The notes under the pieces: model-generated
Database searches by the model: none
Told to the model about the DNA's origin: nothing
What the model saw: only the letters and a program-made list of their open reading frames with translations
Assembly (NCBI RefSeq): GCF_008065375.1
Contig: NZ_VJYI01000004.1
Coordinates: 434,001-498,000, forward strand
Length of the DNA: 64,000 nucleotides
Source: Nonomuraea sp. SYSU D8015
GTDB lineage: Bacteria > Actinomycetota > Actinomycetes > Streptosporangiales > Streptosporangiaceae
Reading direction: 5' to 3'
Translations under genes and position numbers: made by a program
In this document: positions 34,354 through 41,871 of the stretch, piece by piece
Layout: every line of letters begins with the position of its first letter
How positions within the stretch are numbered: the first letter of the stretch is position 1

Positions 34354-34363
34354 GGAAGGCCTC

Positions 34364-35128
34364 CTAGAGCGGCGTCACGTAGGCGCCGGAGATGCCGCCG
34401 TCCACCAGGAACTCGCTGGCCGTGATGAACGACGCGTCGTCGCTGGCCAGGAACGCCACCGCCGCCGCGATCTCGGACGCCTCGGCGAAGCGCCCCACGG
34501 GAACGTGCACCAGCCGCCGCTGCGCCCGCTCCGGGTCCTTGGCGAACAGCTCCCGCAGCAGCGGCGTGTTCACCGGTCCGGGGCACAGCGCGTTGACGCG
34601 TATGCCCTCCCGGGCGAACTGCACGCCCAGCTCGCGTGACATCGCCAGCACCCCGCCCTTGGAGGCGGTGTAGGAGATCTGCGACGTCGCCGAGCCCATG
34701 ACGGCCACGAAGGACGCGGTGTTGATGATCGAGCCCTTGCCCTGCCGCCGCATGTACGGGATGACGTGCTTGCAGCACAGATAGACGCTGGTCAGGTTGA
34801 CCTCCTGGACGCGGCGCCAGGCGTCGATGCCGGTCTCCAGGATCGAGTCGTCGTCGGGCGGCGAGATGCCGGCGTTGTTGAAGGCGATGTCGACGCCGCC
34901 GTACGTGGCGTGCGCCGTCTCGTACATCCGGACGACGTCGTCCTCGCTGGTCACGTCGGCCTTGACGAACAGGCCGCCGACCTCGTTCGCGGCCTTGGCG
35001 CCCGCCTCCTCGTCGACGTCCACGCAGACGACCTTGGCGCCCTCCTCGGCGAACCGGCGCGCCGTGGCCAGCCCGATCCCGCTGCCCGCGCCGGTGATGA
35101 CCGCCACCCGATCCTGCAACCGCTGCAC
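34364..35128 (-). CDS. SDR-family oxidoreductase in the Puu-like operon
   Basis: The 254-residue short-chain dehydrogenase has the cofactor loop TGAGSGIG (12-19), NNAG (84-87), and the catalytic YxxxK at Tyr153/Lys157. Asp37 at the end of strand 2 favours NAD. The substrate is unknown; in this operon it may act on an aldehyde or alcohol from amine breakdown. It lies 6 bases after the aldehyde dehydrogenase gene. Confidence 0.85.
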   Translation of the reverse strand: MQRLQDRVAVITGAGSGIGLATARRFAEEGAKVVCVDVDEEAGAKAANEVGGLFVKADVTSEDDVVRMYETAHATYGGVDIAFNNAGISPPDDDSILETGIDAWRRVQEVNLTSVYLCCKHVIPYMRRQGKGSIINTASFVAVMGSATSQISYTASKGGVLAMSRELGVQFAREGIRVNALCPGPVNTPLLRELFAKDPERAQRRLVHVPVGRFAEASEIAAAVAFLASDDASFITASEFLVDGGISGAYVTPL

Positions 35129-35134
35129 CTGATC

Positions 35135-36475
35135 TCACTCCCAGGAGATGAAGACGTTCTTGGTCTCGGTGAACGCCGCCAGGGCGTCCGGGCCGAGTTC
35201 CCTGCCGAGGCCGGACTGCTTGAAACCGCCGAACGGGGTCCAGTAGCGCACCGACGAGTTCGAGTTCACCGAGAGGGCGCCCGACTCGACCGCCCTGACC
35301 ACGCGCAGCGCCCGCCCGACGTCGCGGGTCCAGATGGACCCGCTCAGCCCGTACGGGGTGTCGTTGGCGACCCGCACGGCGTCGGCCTCGTCCTTGAACG
35401 ACGCCACCGACACCACGGGCCCGAAGATCTCCTCGGTGAACGCCGGGTCGGTGACGTCGGGTGTCAGCACGGTCGCCGGGAACCAGTAGCCCTTCCCCTG
35501 CGGGCAGGATCCCTGCAGGTAGGGGTCGCGGACGAAGCCGCGTACGCGTTCCAGGTGCTCGGCGCTGATCAGCGGGCCCATCTCGGTGCTCTCGTCGAGT
35601 GGGTCGCCGACCTTGACGGCCTGGACGGCGGGGGCGAGCAGTGCCATGAAGTCGTCGTACACGTCGGCCTGGACCAGCAGCCTGGAGCGGGCGCAGCAGT
35701 CTTGGCCGGCGTTGTCGAACACCGCATAGGGGGCGGCTTTGGCGGCCTTCTCCAGGTCCGCGTCCGCGAACACAATATTTGCCGACTTGCCGCCCAGCTC
35801 CAGCGTGATGCGCTTGACGTGCGCCGCCGCCTTGGCGGCGATCTCCTTGCCGACCTCGGTGGAGCCGGTGAACACGATCTTGGCCACGTCGGGGTGCTCG
35901 ACCAGCCGGGCCCCCGCGACCTCCCCTGCCCCAGGCAGGACCTGGAGCACCCCCTCGGGGAGGCCCGCCGCCAAGGCCAGCTCGGCCAGCCTCAGCGCGG
36001 TCAGCGGAGTCCATTCCGCGGGCTTGACGATCACGGTGTTACCGGCCGCAAGCGCGGGGGCCACGCCCCATGACATGATCAACATGGGGAAGTTCCACGG
36101 CACGATGACGCCCACCACGCCCAGGGGCTCCTGGAACGTGATGTCCACGCCGCCGGGCACCGGGATCTGCTTGCCGTGGTTGCGCTCGGGGGCGGCGGCG
36201 TAGAAGTGCAGCACGTCGCGGACGGCGCCGGCCTCCCAGCGGGCGCTCCCGATCGGGTGCCCGGCGTTGGCCAGCTCCAGCCCAGCCAGCTCCTCGCCGT
36301 GCTCGTCCACCAGGTCGGCGAAGCGCCGCAGCAGCCGGGCCCGGTCGCCGGGGGCCACGTCGCGCCAGGCTGGGTACGCCTTCCTGGCACGCTCCACGGC
36401 CCGGTCGACCTCGGCGGCGTCGGCGAGCTCGACGTCGGCGAGAACGTCCTCGGTCGCCGGATTAACGATCTTCAT
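35135..36475 (-). CDS. NAD-dependent aldehyde dehydrogenase (PuuC-like)
   Basis: The 446-residue enzyme shows the ALDH motifs VIVPWNFPMLIMSWGVAPALAAGN, FTGSTEVGKEI, LELGGKSANIVF (general-base Glu) and NAGQDCCARSRL (nucleophile Cys). It ends PFGGFKQSGLGRELG. Between a PuuA-like ligase and a PuuD-like hydrolase it probably oxidises gamma-glutamyl-aminoaldehydes. It follows the ligase gene by 2 bases. Confidence 0.9.
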   Translation of the reverse strand: MKIVNPATEDVLADVELADAAEVDRAVERARKAYPAWRDVAPGDRARLLRRFADLVDEHGEELAGLELANAGHPIGSARWEAGAVRDVLHFYAAAPERNHGKQIPVPGGVDITFQEPLGVVGVIVPWNFPMLIMSWGVAPALAAGNTVIVKPAEWTPLTALRLAELALAAGLPEGVLQVLPGAGEVAGARLVEHPDVAKIVFTGSTEVGKEIAAKAAAHVKRITLELGGKSANIVFADADLEKAAKAAPYAVFDNAGQDCCARSRLLVQADVYDDFMALLAPAVQAVKVGDPLDESTEMGPLISAEHLERVRGFVRDPYLQGSCPQGKGYWFPATVLTPDVTDPAFTEEIFGPVVSVASFKDEADAVRVANDTPYGLSGSIWTRDVGRALRVVRAVESGALSVNSNSSVRYWTPFGGFKQSGLGRELGPDALAAFTETKNVFISWE

Positions 36476-36477
36476 GC

Positions 36478-37836
36478 TCACATCCGTTCGAAACCACGGA
36501 ACAACTCCCAGTCCGTCACCGCCGCGTCGAACGCGGCCAGCTCCACCCGCGCGTTGTTCGCGTAGTGCTCGACCACGTCCTCGCCGAACGCCTCGCGGGC
36601 CAGCTTCGACCCCTCGAAGAGGGCGAGCGCGTCACGCAGCGTGTGCGGCACGGTCTCGGCGCCGGAGGCGTAGGCGTTGCCCTCGTACGGGTCCTCCAGC
36701 GGCAGCTCGTTGTCGATGCCGTGCAGCCCGGCCGCCACCAGCGCCGACACCGCCAGGTACGGGTTGACGTCGCCGCCCGGCACGCGGTTCTCCACGCGCA
36801 GCGAATGGCCGTGGCCGACGAGCCGGAGGGCGCAGGTGCGGTTGTCGACGCCCCACTTGACGGCCGTGGGGGCGAAGCTGCCGGGGACGTAGCGCTTGTA
36901 GGAGTTGACGTTGGGGGCGTACATCAGGGTGAGCTCGCGCAGGCAGGCCTGCTGACCGGCGATGAAGCGGGCGCCGAGCGGCGAGAGCCCGTACGGCCCC
37001 TCGCCGGCCATCACGGGGTCTCCGTCCTGGCTGCGGACGGAGATGTGGATATGGCAGGAGTTGCCCTCGCGCTGGTTGGGCTTGGCCATGAAGGTGATCG
37101 ACTTGCCTTCCTGGGCGGCGATCTCCTTGGCGCCGTTCTTGTAGATGGCGTGGTTGTCGCAGGTCCGCAGGGCCTCGTCGTAGCGGAAGGCGATCTCGTG
37201 CTGGCCGAGGTTGCACTCGCCCTTGGCGGACTCGACGTACAGGCCCGCGCCCTCCATGCCGAGCCTGATGCGGCGCAGCAGCGGCTCGATGCGGGCGGTG
37301 CCGAGGAGGGAGTAGTCGACGTTGTAGAGGTTCGCGGGCGACATATCGCGGTATGCCCGCTTCCATGCGTCCTCGTAGCTGTCCTCGTAGACGATGAACT
37401 CCAACTCGGTGCCGACGTACGCGACCAGGCCGCGCTCGGCGAGGCGTGCGAGCTGCCTGCGCAGGATCTGGCGGGGCGAGGCGGTCACGTCGCCGCCGCC
37501 CTCCCAGGCCAGATCCGCCATCAGCATCGCCGTGCCCTCCTGCCACGGCACCCGGCGCAGGGTGCCGAGATCCGGCTTCATCACGAAGTCGCCGTATCCG
37601 CGTTCCCAGGACGACATCGCGTACCCCGAGACGGTGTTCATGTCGATGTCGACCGCGAGCAGGTAGTTGCAGCCCTCAGAGCCGTGGTTCACCACCTCGT
37701 CGAGAAAGTAGCGCGCTGACAGCCTCTTGCCCTGCAACCGGCCCTGCATGTCGGCGATCGCCAGCAGAACGGTGTCAATGCGCCCGGCCGTCACCTCGTC
37801 GCGCAGCTCGCCGACGGTCAGGAACCCAGCTCTCAC
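36478..37836 (-). CDS. Gamma-glutamylpolyamine synthetase-like glutamine synthetase (PuuA/GlnA3 type)
   Basis: The 452-residue GS-fold ligase has the ATP/metal motifs ELEFIVYEDSYEDAW, GECNLGQHEIAFRY, HIHISV and a C-terminal VENRVPGGDVNPYLAVSA. In Streptomyces such enzymes (GlnA3, GlnA4) gamma-glutamylate polyamines or ethanolamine rather than ammonia. The downstream aldehyde dehydrogenase and PuuD-like hydrolase support that. GTG 37836 is the best start, with GGAG about 10 bases upstream. A FadR-type regulator is divergent. Confidence 0.87.
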   Translation of the reverse strand: MRAGFLTVGELRDEVTAGRIDTVLLAIADMQGRLQGKRLSARYFLDEVVNHGSEGCNYLLAVDIDMNTVSGYAMSSWERGYGDFVMKPDLGTLRRVPWQEGTAMLMADLAWEGGGDVTASPRQILRRQLARLAERGLVAYVGTELEFIVYEDSYEDAWKRAYRDMSPANLYNVDYSLLGTARIEPLLRRIRLGMEGAGLYVESAKGECNLGQHEIAFRYDEALRTCDNHAIYKNGAKEIAAQEGKSITFMAKPNQREGNSCHIHISVRSQDGDPVMAGEGPYGLSPLGARFIAGQQACLRELTLMYAPNVNSYKRYVPGSFAPTAVKWGVDNRTCALRLVGHGHSLRVENRVPGGDVNPYLAVSALVAAGLHGIDNELPLEDPYEGNAYASGAETVPHTLRDALALFEGSKLAREAFGEDVVEHYANNARVELAAFDAAVTDWELFRGFERM

Positions 37837-37883
37837 GTGACGTCGCTCCGATCTGGCATAGCGCGCTTTCCCGTTGATTGGGC

Positions 37884-37892
37884 TAGTCTCAG
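37884..37892. promoter_or_regulatory. Candidate FadR/GntR operator between the ligase and regulator genes
   Basis: GTCTCAGAC is a perfect 9-base palindrome inside AGTCTCAGACCATT, similar to GGTCTGACC-type FadR sites. It lies midway in the divergent spacer. Confidence 0.35.
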
Positions 37893-37939
37893 ACCATTGA
37901 TGTGCATGGCGGGATCCCTTGTCAAGACCTGAGGACACG

Positions 37940-38665
37940 TTGGACGAGTCGGCGCGTTTGATGACGGTGTTGCGTCCGGTGCGAGCGGGCAACGCCTTCG
38001 AGGAGACCGTGGAGCGCCTCCTCCAGGCCATCAAGCTGGGCGTGGTGCCGCCCGGCGACAAGCTGCCCCCCGAGCGGGAGCTGGCGGTCCAGCTCGGCAT
38101 CAGCAGGGTGACGCTCCGCGAGGCGATCCGCGCCCTGTCGGACGCGGGCTACCTCGACGTACGGCGAGGCCGGTACGGAGGCGCCTTCGTGACCTACGTG
38201 CCGCCCGAGCCCGACGCCGGCGACCTGCGGCAGGCCGTGGCCGAGATGGGCATGGACGACCTCGCGGACGCCCTCACGTTCCGGCTGGCGGTGGAGTGCG
38301 GCGCGGCCCAGGTGCTGGCCACGTCCGAGCTCACGGAGGAGCAGCGGTCCGTGCTCTGCCGCAGGCTGGCGGAGCTCAACGAGGCGTCGCTGGAGGACTA
38401 CCGCCGCCTCGACACGGCCTTCCACCTGTCCATCGCCGAGCTGACCGGCTCGACCCTGCTGGCCACGACATGCGCGGACGCCCGGTCGCGCGTGAGCGAC
38501 CTGCTGAACGCGATCCCCATGCTGCAGGTCAATCTGGACCACGCCGCCGTGCAGCACCAGGCCATCGTGGACGCCATTCTCGCGGGCGACCCGGACGCGG
38601 CACGCCGTGCGATGACCGAACACCTTGAGGGCACGGCCGCCCTGCTGCGGGCGTTCCTGTCCTGA
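37940..38665 (+). CDS. FadR-subfamily GntR transcription regulator
   Basis: The 241-residue regulator has a winged HTH at about 10-75 (PPGDKLPPERELAVQLGISRVTLREAIRALSDAGYLDV RRGRYGG). An all-helical FCD ligand domain follows (LAVECGAAQVLA, DTAFHLSIAELTGS, QHQAIVDAILAGD). It probably represses the divergent gamma-glutamylation operon and answers to an amine or its product. TTG 37940 after GAGGA is used; TTG 37919 and ATG 37961 are in frame. Confidence 0.87.
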   Translation: MDESARLMTVLRPVRAGNAFEETVERLLQAIKLGVVPPGDKLPPERELAVQLGISRVTLREAIRALSDAGYLDVRRGRYGGAFVTYVPPEPDAGDLRQAVAEMGMDDLADALTFRLAVECGAAQVLATSELTEEQRSVLCRRLAELNEASLEDYRRLDTAFHLSIAELTGSTLLATTCADARSRVSDLLNAIPMLQVNLDHAAVQHQAIVDAILAGDPDAARRAMTEHLEGTAALLRAFLS

Positions 38666-38705
38666 CGCGATCCCGGCATGCGCCCCGTACCATCGTTTTG
38701 GGGTC

Positions 38706-39461
38706 ATGGGGAGTTGGTTTCAGCACAACATCGTCGCAACAGGACGGCTGCCGCTGTTCTGTTACTTCGTCACGCTCATCGTGGCGTTCATCGCCACGCG
38801 CATCAACGTCCGCCTGATCCGGGCGAAGATCGGCTGGTTCAGGAACGTGAACGTGGGCGAGATGCACATCCACCACGTGGTGTTCGGCGTGGTGCTGATG
38901 CTGGTCGGCGGCGTGACCGGCCTCATCGTCTCGTCCGCTTCGCAGGTCGCGTACGCGGTCGCGGCCTGCATCTTCGGCGTCGGGTCGGCGCTGGTGCTGG
39001 ACGAGTTCGCGCTGATCCTGCACCTGCACGACGTGTACTGGGAGGAGGAGGGGCGCACGTCGGTCGACGCGGTCTTCATCGCGATCGCCGTCACGGGCCT
39101 GCTCCTCATCGGGCTACGCCCTCTGACGTGGGACTACGGCACCTGGGTCAGCCCGGCCGCGCTGATCGTGGCCAACCTGGTGCTGGCCGTGATCACGCTG
39201 CTCAAGGGCAAGATCTGGACCGGCATGGCCGGGTTGTTCGTGCCGCCCATGCTCCTGGTCGGCGCCATCCGGCTGGCGCGCCCCGGCTCGCCGTGGGCCC
39301 ACTGGTTCTTCGCCAAGCGGTCGCCGCGGAAGATGGCGCGGGCGATCCACCGGGAGGAACGCTGGCGGCGGCCGGTGATCCGGGCCAAGATCGCCTTCCA
39401 GGAGTTCCTCTCCGGGCGTCATGATCTGCCTTCCACGCGGCGTAGCCGTCGGCATACTTGA
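38706..39461 (+). CDS. Conserved actinobacterial integral membrane protein
   Basis: The 251-residue protein has six predicted helices (about 15-32, 54-75, 80-100, 117-135, 150-165, 172-190). Between the first two is a conserved HIHHVVFGVVLMLVGG segment, and later DEFALILHLHDVYW. The His/Asp/Glu placement suggests metal or proton handling, but the family has no known role. The C-terminal 60 residues are basic and cytoplasmic. Confidence 0.75.
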   Translation: MGSWFQHNIVATGRLPLFCYFVTLIVAFIATRINVRLIRAKIGWFRNVNVGEMHIHHVVFGVVLMLVGGVTGLIVSSASQVAYAVAACIFGVGSALVLDEFALILHLHDVYWEEEGRTSVDAVFIAIAVTGLLLIGLRPLTWDYGTWVSPAALIVANLVLAVITLLKGKIWTGMAGLFVPPMLLVGAIRLARPGSPWAHWFFAKRSPRKMARAIHREERWRRPVIRAKIAFQEFLSGRHDLPSTRRSRRHT

Positions 39462-39465
39462 CGTC

Positions 39466-39783
39466 ATGACGCTTCCTTCGTGGTACGAGGGGCTGGAAGA
39501 CAAGATCCCCGACTCCCTGGACGATCTACGCGGACCGGCCGAGGGCGTCGTGGCTCTGCCGCCGCATCTGGCGTGGTCGGGGCTGACCGAGTTCGACGTG
39601 TCGAAGCCCGGGATCCGGATGGAGATGTATCGCACCGTGATCACCACCGGCCGGCGGGTCGACTACGAGTCGTACTTGAACGCGGATCACCTCGCCGCCG
39701 ACTGGCCGCTGCTGCGGAGAGGGCTGGGGCCCGGATACCGAGACGCCTGGGAGAGGAAGCTCCCGCTGCGGCGAGCCGTCTGA
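39466..39783 (+). CDS. Small partner of the AbiEii-like nucleotidyltransferase (putative antitoxin)
   Basis: The 105-residue protein has no HTH and no membrane segment. The middle reads GLTEFDVSKPGIRMEMYRTVIT and then NADHLAADWPLLRR. I recall similar unnamed proteins directly upstream of AbiEii-type nucleotidyltransferases in actinobacteria. Its stop overlaps the next ATG (TGATG), so the two are coupled. A -10-like CATACT ends 7 bases before the ATG, which would make the transcript leaderless. The antitoxin role is inference from position. Confidence 0.6.
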   Translation: MTLPSWYEGLEDKIPDSLDDLRGPAEGVVALPPHLAWSGLTEFDVSKPGIRMEMYRTVITTGRRVDYESYLNADHLAADWPLLRRGLGPGYRDAWERKLPLRRAV

Positions 39784-40469
39784 TGGACTTCCCGCCTTTC
39801 CAGGCACGCATGCTGGACGCCGTGTCACCGGTCTGCGAGCGCTACGGGCTGGTGCTCGCGGGCGGCTATGCGATGCGAGGCCACGGCCTCACCGATCGCC
39901 TGAGCAAGGACCTCGATTTCGCCACGGAAATGCCTCTGTCCGACGTGGTCGGCGGTGTGACGGAAGCATTCCACGAGGCCGGCTTGCGTGCCTCGGTCAT
40001 CGAGGTGACGCCTCGGATGGGCCGGCTGATGGTTGAGGACCCGACGACCGGCGAGACCTGCGCGTTCGACCTCCTGCGCGAGGCGCTGCAGGAGCGGCCG
40101 ATCACATGTGGCGGCCTCAAGGTGCTCGGCCTGGAGGACGCGATCGGGCTGAAGATGCGTGCCGTGCACGAGCGCGGCCTCGCGCGCGACATCATCGACG
40201 TCGCGGCGGCGGCGCACCTGTACTCCTACCGCGCGCTCGAGCAACTCGCCGTCGTCCACAACGACACCTTCTCGGTGCACGAGCTCCTCTCACGGCTGGA
40301 GTTCGTGGACAGCATGGCCGACGAGGCCTTCGAGGCCTATGGCCTGGACGAGGAACGGACAAGGGAGATCCGCCGGTTCGCCCAGGGGTGGGTGGAGGAC
40401 ATCAAGCTGCGGCGGGCCGATGACGGTGACGTGGATTACGACGCCGACGATGTGCCCGATATCGACTGA
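39783..40469 (+). CDS. AbiEii/AbiGii-like nucleotidyltransferase (putative toxin)
   Basis: The 228-residue protein has the nucleotidyltransferase signature LAGGYAMRGHGLTDRLSKDLDFAT, with GG at 27-28 and the metal-binding Asp43 and Asp45. AbiEii toxins of type IV toxin-antitoxin systems transfer nucleotides to tRNA or other targets. It is translationally coupled to a small partner that lacks the AbiEi winged helix. The C-terminal 12 residues are strongly acidic. The gene end overlaps the convergent SGNH gene by 34 bases. Confidence 0.75.
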   Translation: MDFPPFQARMLDAVSPVCERYGLVLAGGYAMRGHGLTDRLSKDLDFATEMPLSDVVGGVTEAFHEAGLRASVIEVTPRMGRLMVEDPTTGETCAFDLLREALQERPITCGGLKVLGLEDAIGLKMRAVHERGLARDIIDVAAAAHLYSYRALEQLAVVHNDTFSVHELLSRLEFVDSMADEAFEAYGLDEERTREIRRFAQGWVEDIKLRRADDGDVDYDADDVPDID

Positions 40470-41236
40470 TCTCCACTGATCACCGGCGTGAGCAGGGGGC
40501 GCTTGGCGGTGCGGCCGTCGCCTGAGGATCGGCCCCGCAGGCGGCGCCCGATCCACGGCCCCATGAACGTGGCCAGCCACCTCACCTCCGTCGCCGCCGC
40601 CCGCCAGGCAGGCGGTACGGGCAACGGCGGGAGCGGCGACATCCACGCGTCGTCGCTGCCCGGCAGGCCCAGGGTGTGCGCGACCGCGGCGGCGAACCGG
40701 GCGTGCCCCTCAGGGCTGGCGTGCAGCCGGTCCACGCTCCACATCCTGGCGTCGGTGGTGAACGCCAGCGGAAACGTGTCGATCAGCGTGACTCCGTGGC
40801 GGGCGGCGGCGTCGCGGACGCGGGCGTTGTAGTCGAGGAGCCTGGGCTGTATCGGCCGGGCCAGCGGTGCGACCTTGGCGAAGTCGGGGAAGGTCATGGT
40901 GATCACGTGGGCGCCCGCGCCGGTCAGGGCGGCGAACATGTCCTCCAGGACGCCGACGACCGCGGCGGCGTCATAGCCGGGGCGGATGATGTCGTTCATG
41001 CCCGCCATGACCGTGGCCAGGTCGGGACGCAGCTCCAGCGCGATCGGCAACTGCTCGTCGCGGATCTGGGCGGCCCGCCGGCCGCGGACGGCGAGGTTGG
41101 CGTAGAGGAGGCCCGGATTGGCGCGGGCCAGGTGCTCGGCCAAGCGGTCGGCCCAGCCGCGGTGGCCGCGGACGTCGTCGCCGTCGCCCAGGCCCTCGGT
41201 CTGGCTGTCGCCGAGCGCGACGTAACGGCTGTACAT
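40436..41236 (-). CDS. SGNH/GDSL hydrolase
   Basis: The 266-residue esterase/lipase-family protein has block I GDSQTEG (Ser11 nucleophile), block III GMNDI and the block V DRLHAS Asp/His pair. There is no signal peptide, so it is cytoplasmic. The substrate is unknown. Its ATG overlaps the stop of a PadR regulator gene (TGATG), forming a two-gene operon. The basic C-terminal 45 residues overlap the nucleotidyltransferase gene on the other strand. Confidence 0.87.
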   Translation of the reverse strand: MYSRYVALGDSQTEGLGDGDDVRGHRGWADRLAEHLARANPGLLYANLAVRGRRAAQIRDEQLPIALELRPDLATVMAGMNDIIRPGYDAAAVVGVLEDMFAALTGAGAHVITMTFPDFAKVAPLARPIQPRLLDYNARVRDAAARHGVTLIDTFPLAFTTDARMWSVDRLHASPEGHARFAAAVAHTLGLPGSDDAWMSPLPPLPVPPAWRAAATEVRWLATFMGPWIGRRLRGRSSGDGRTAKRPLLTPVISGDQSISGTSSAS

Positions 41237-41811
41237 CAGGGCAGCTCCCTTCGGGTATATGCGGCGCGTTCGCTCAGTGTCCGTGCGGTCCGCAGGCACC
41301 AGTCACGGACCTCCCGTTCCAGGCGGCATCCGCCGAGGCAGGTCAGGTAGGGGCCGACGCGTTCGCCCTGGCGGAGGAACGTCTCCTCGTCCAGGTCGCC
41401 GCGCAGGCGGACGAGCATCTTCTCGAACAGGGCCAGCTTGGCCGCGGCCTCCTCCGCCCGCTCGTGGAGCTGGGCGATCACGGGGGCGGGGTCGAGCCGG
41501 TCGACGGCGTGCACTCTGACGGCCAGGTCGTCGCGGATGAGCAGCGGTTTGGGCGGCGCCGCGGCGAAGGCGGCAAGCTCGGCCATGCCGGCCTCGGTGA
41601 CCGTGAACACCCGCTTGTTGGGGCGGCCTTGCTGGACGACCTCGCGTCCCGCCACCAGGCCGTCGGCCTCCAGTCTGGTCAGCTCGGCGTACAGCTGCTG
41701 AGGGCTGGCGTACCAGAAGTTGGAGACGCCCACGTCGAAGATCTTGGTGAGCTGGTAGCCGCTGTATTCGCCGTCGAGGAGGGCCGCGAGGACCGCGTGT
41801 CGGAGAGCCAT
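41236..41811 (-). CDS. PadR-family transcription regulator
   Basis: The 191-residue protein has the PadR winged helix (MALRHAVLAALLDGEYSGYQLTKIF...SPQQLYAELTRLEADGLV) and a helical C-terminal dimerisation domain (Vir_act_alpha_C type). It heads an operon with the SGNH hydrolase. A palindrome 5 bases upstream of its ATG suggests autoregulation. Confidence 0.9.
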   Translation of the reverse strand: MALRHAVLAALLDGEYSGYQLTKIFDVGVSNFWYASPQQLYAELTRLEADGLVAGREVVQQGRPNKRVFTVTEAGMAELAAFAAAPPKPLLIRDDLAVRVHAVDRLDPAPVIAQLHERAEEAAAKLALFEKMLVRLRGDLDEETFLRQGERVGPYLTCLGGCRLEREVRDWCLRTARTLSERAAYTRRELP

Positions 41812-41815
41812 GTGC

Positions 41816-41849
41816 TAGTCATGTCCATGAGTAGTCACGGGCATGACTA
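41816..41849. promoter_or_regulatory. Palindromic site upstream of the padR-SGNH operon
   Basis: Arms TAGTCATG (41816-41823) and CATGACTA (41842-41849) are perfect, 18 bases apart, with a further TAGTCA inside. It overlaps the expected promoter and fits a PadR autorepression site. Confidence 0.5.
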
Positions 41850-41871
41850 TAGGCGGGGGTGGCAGGTCGCG

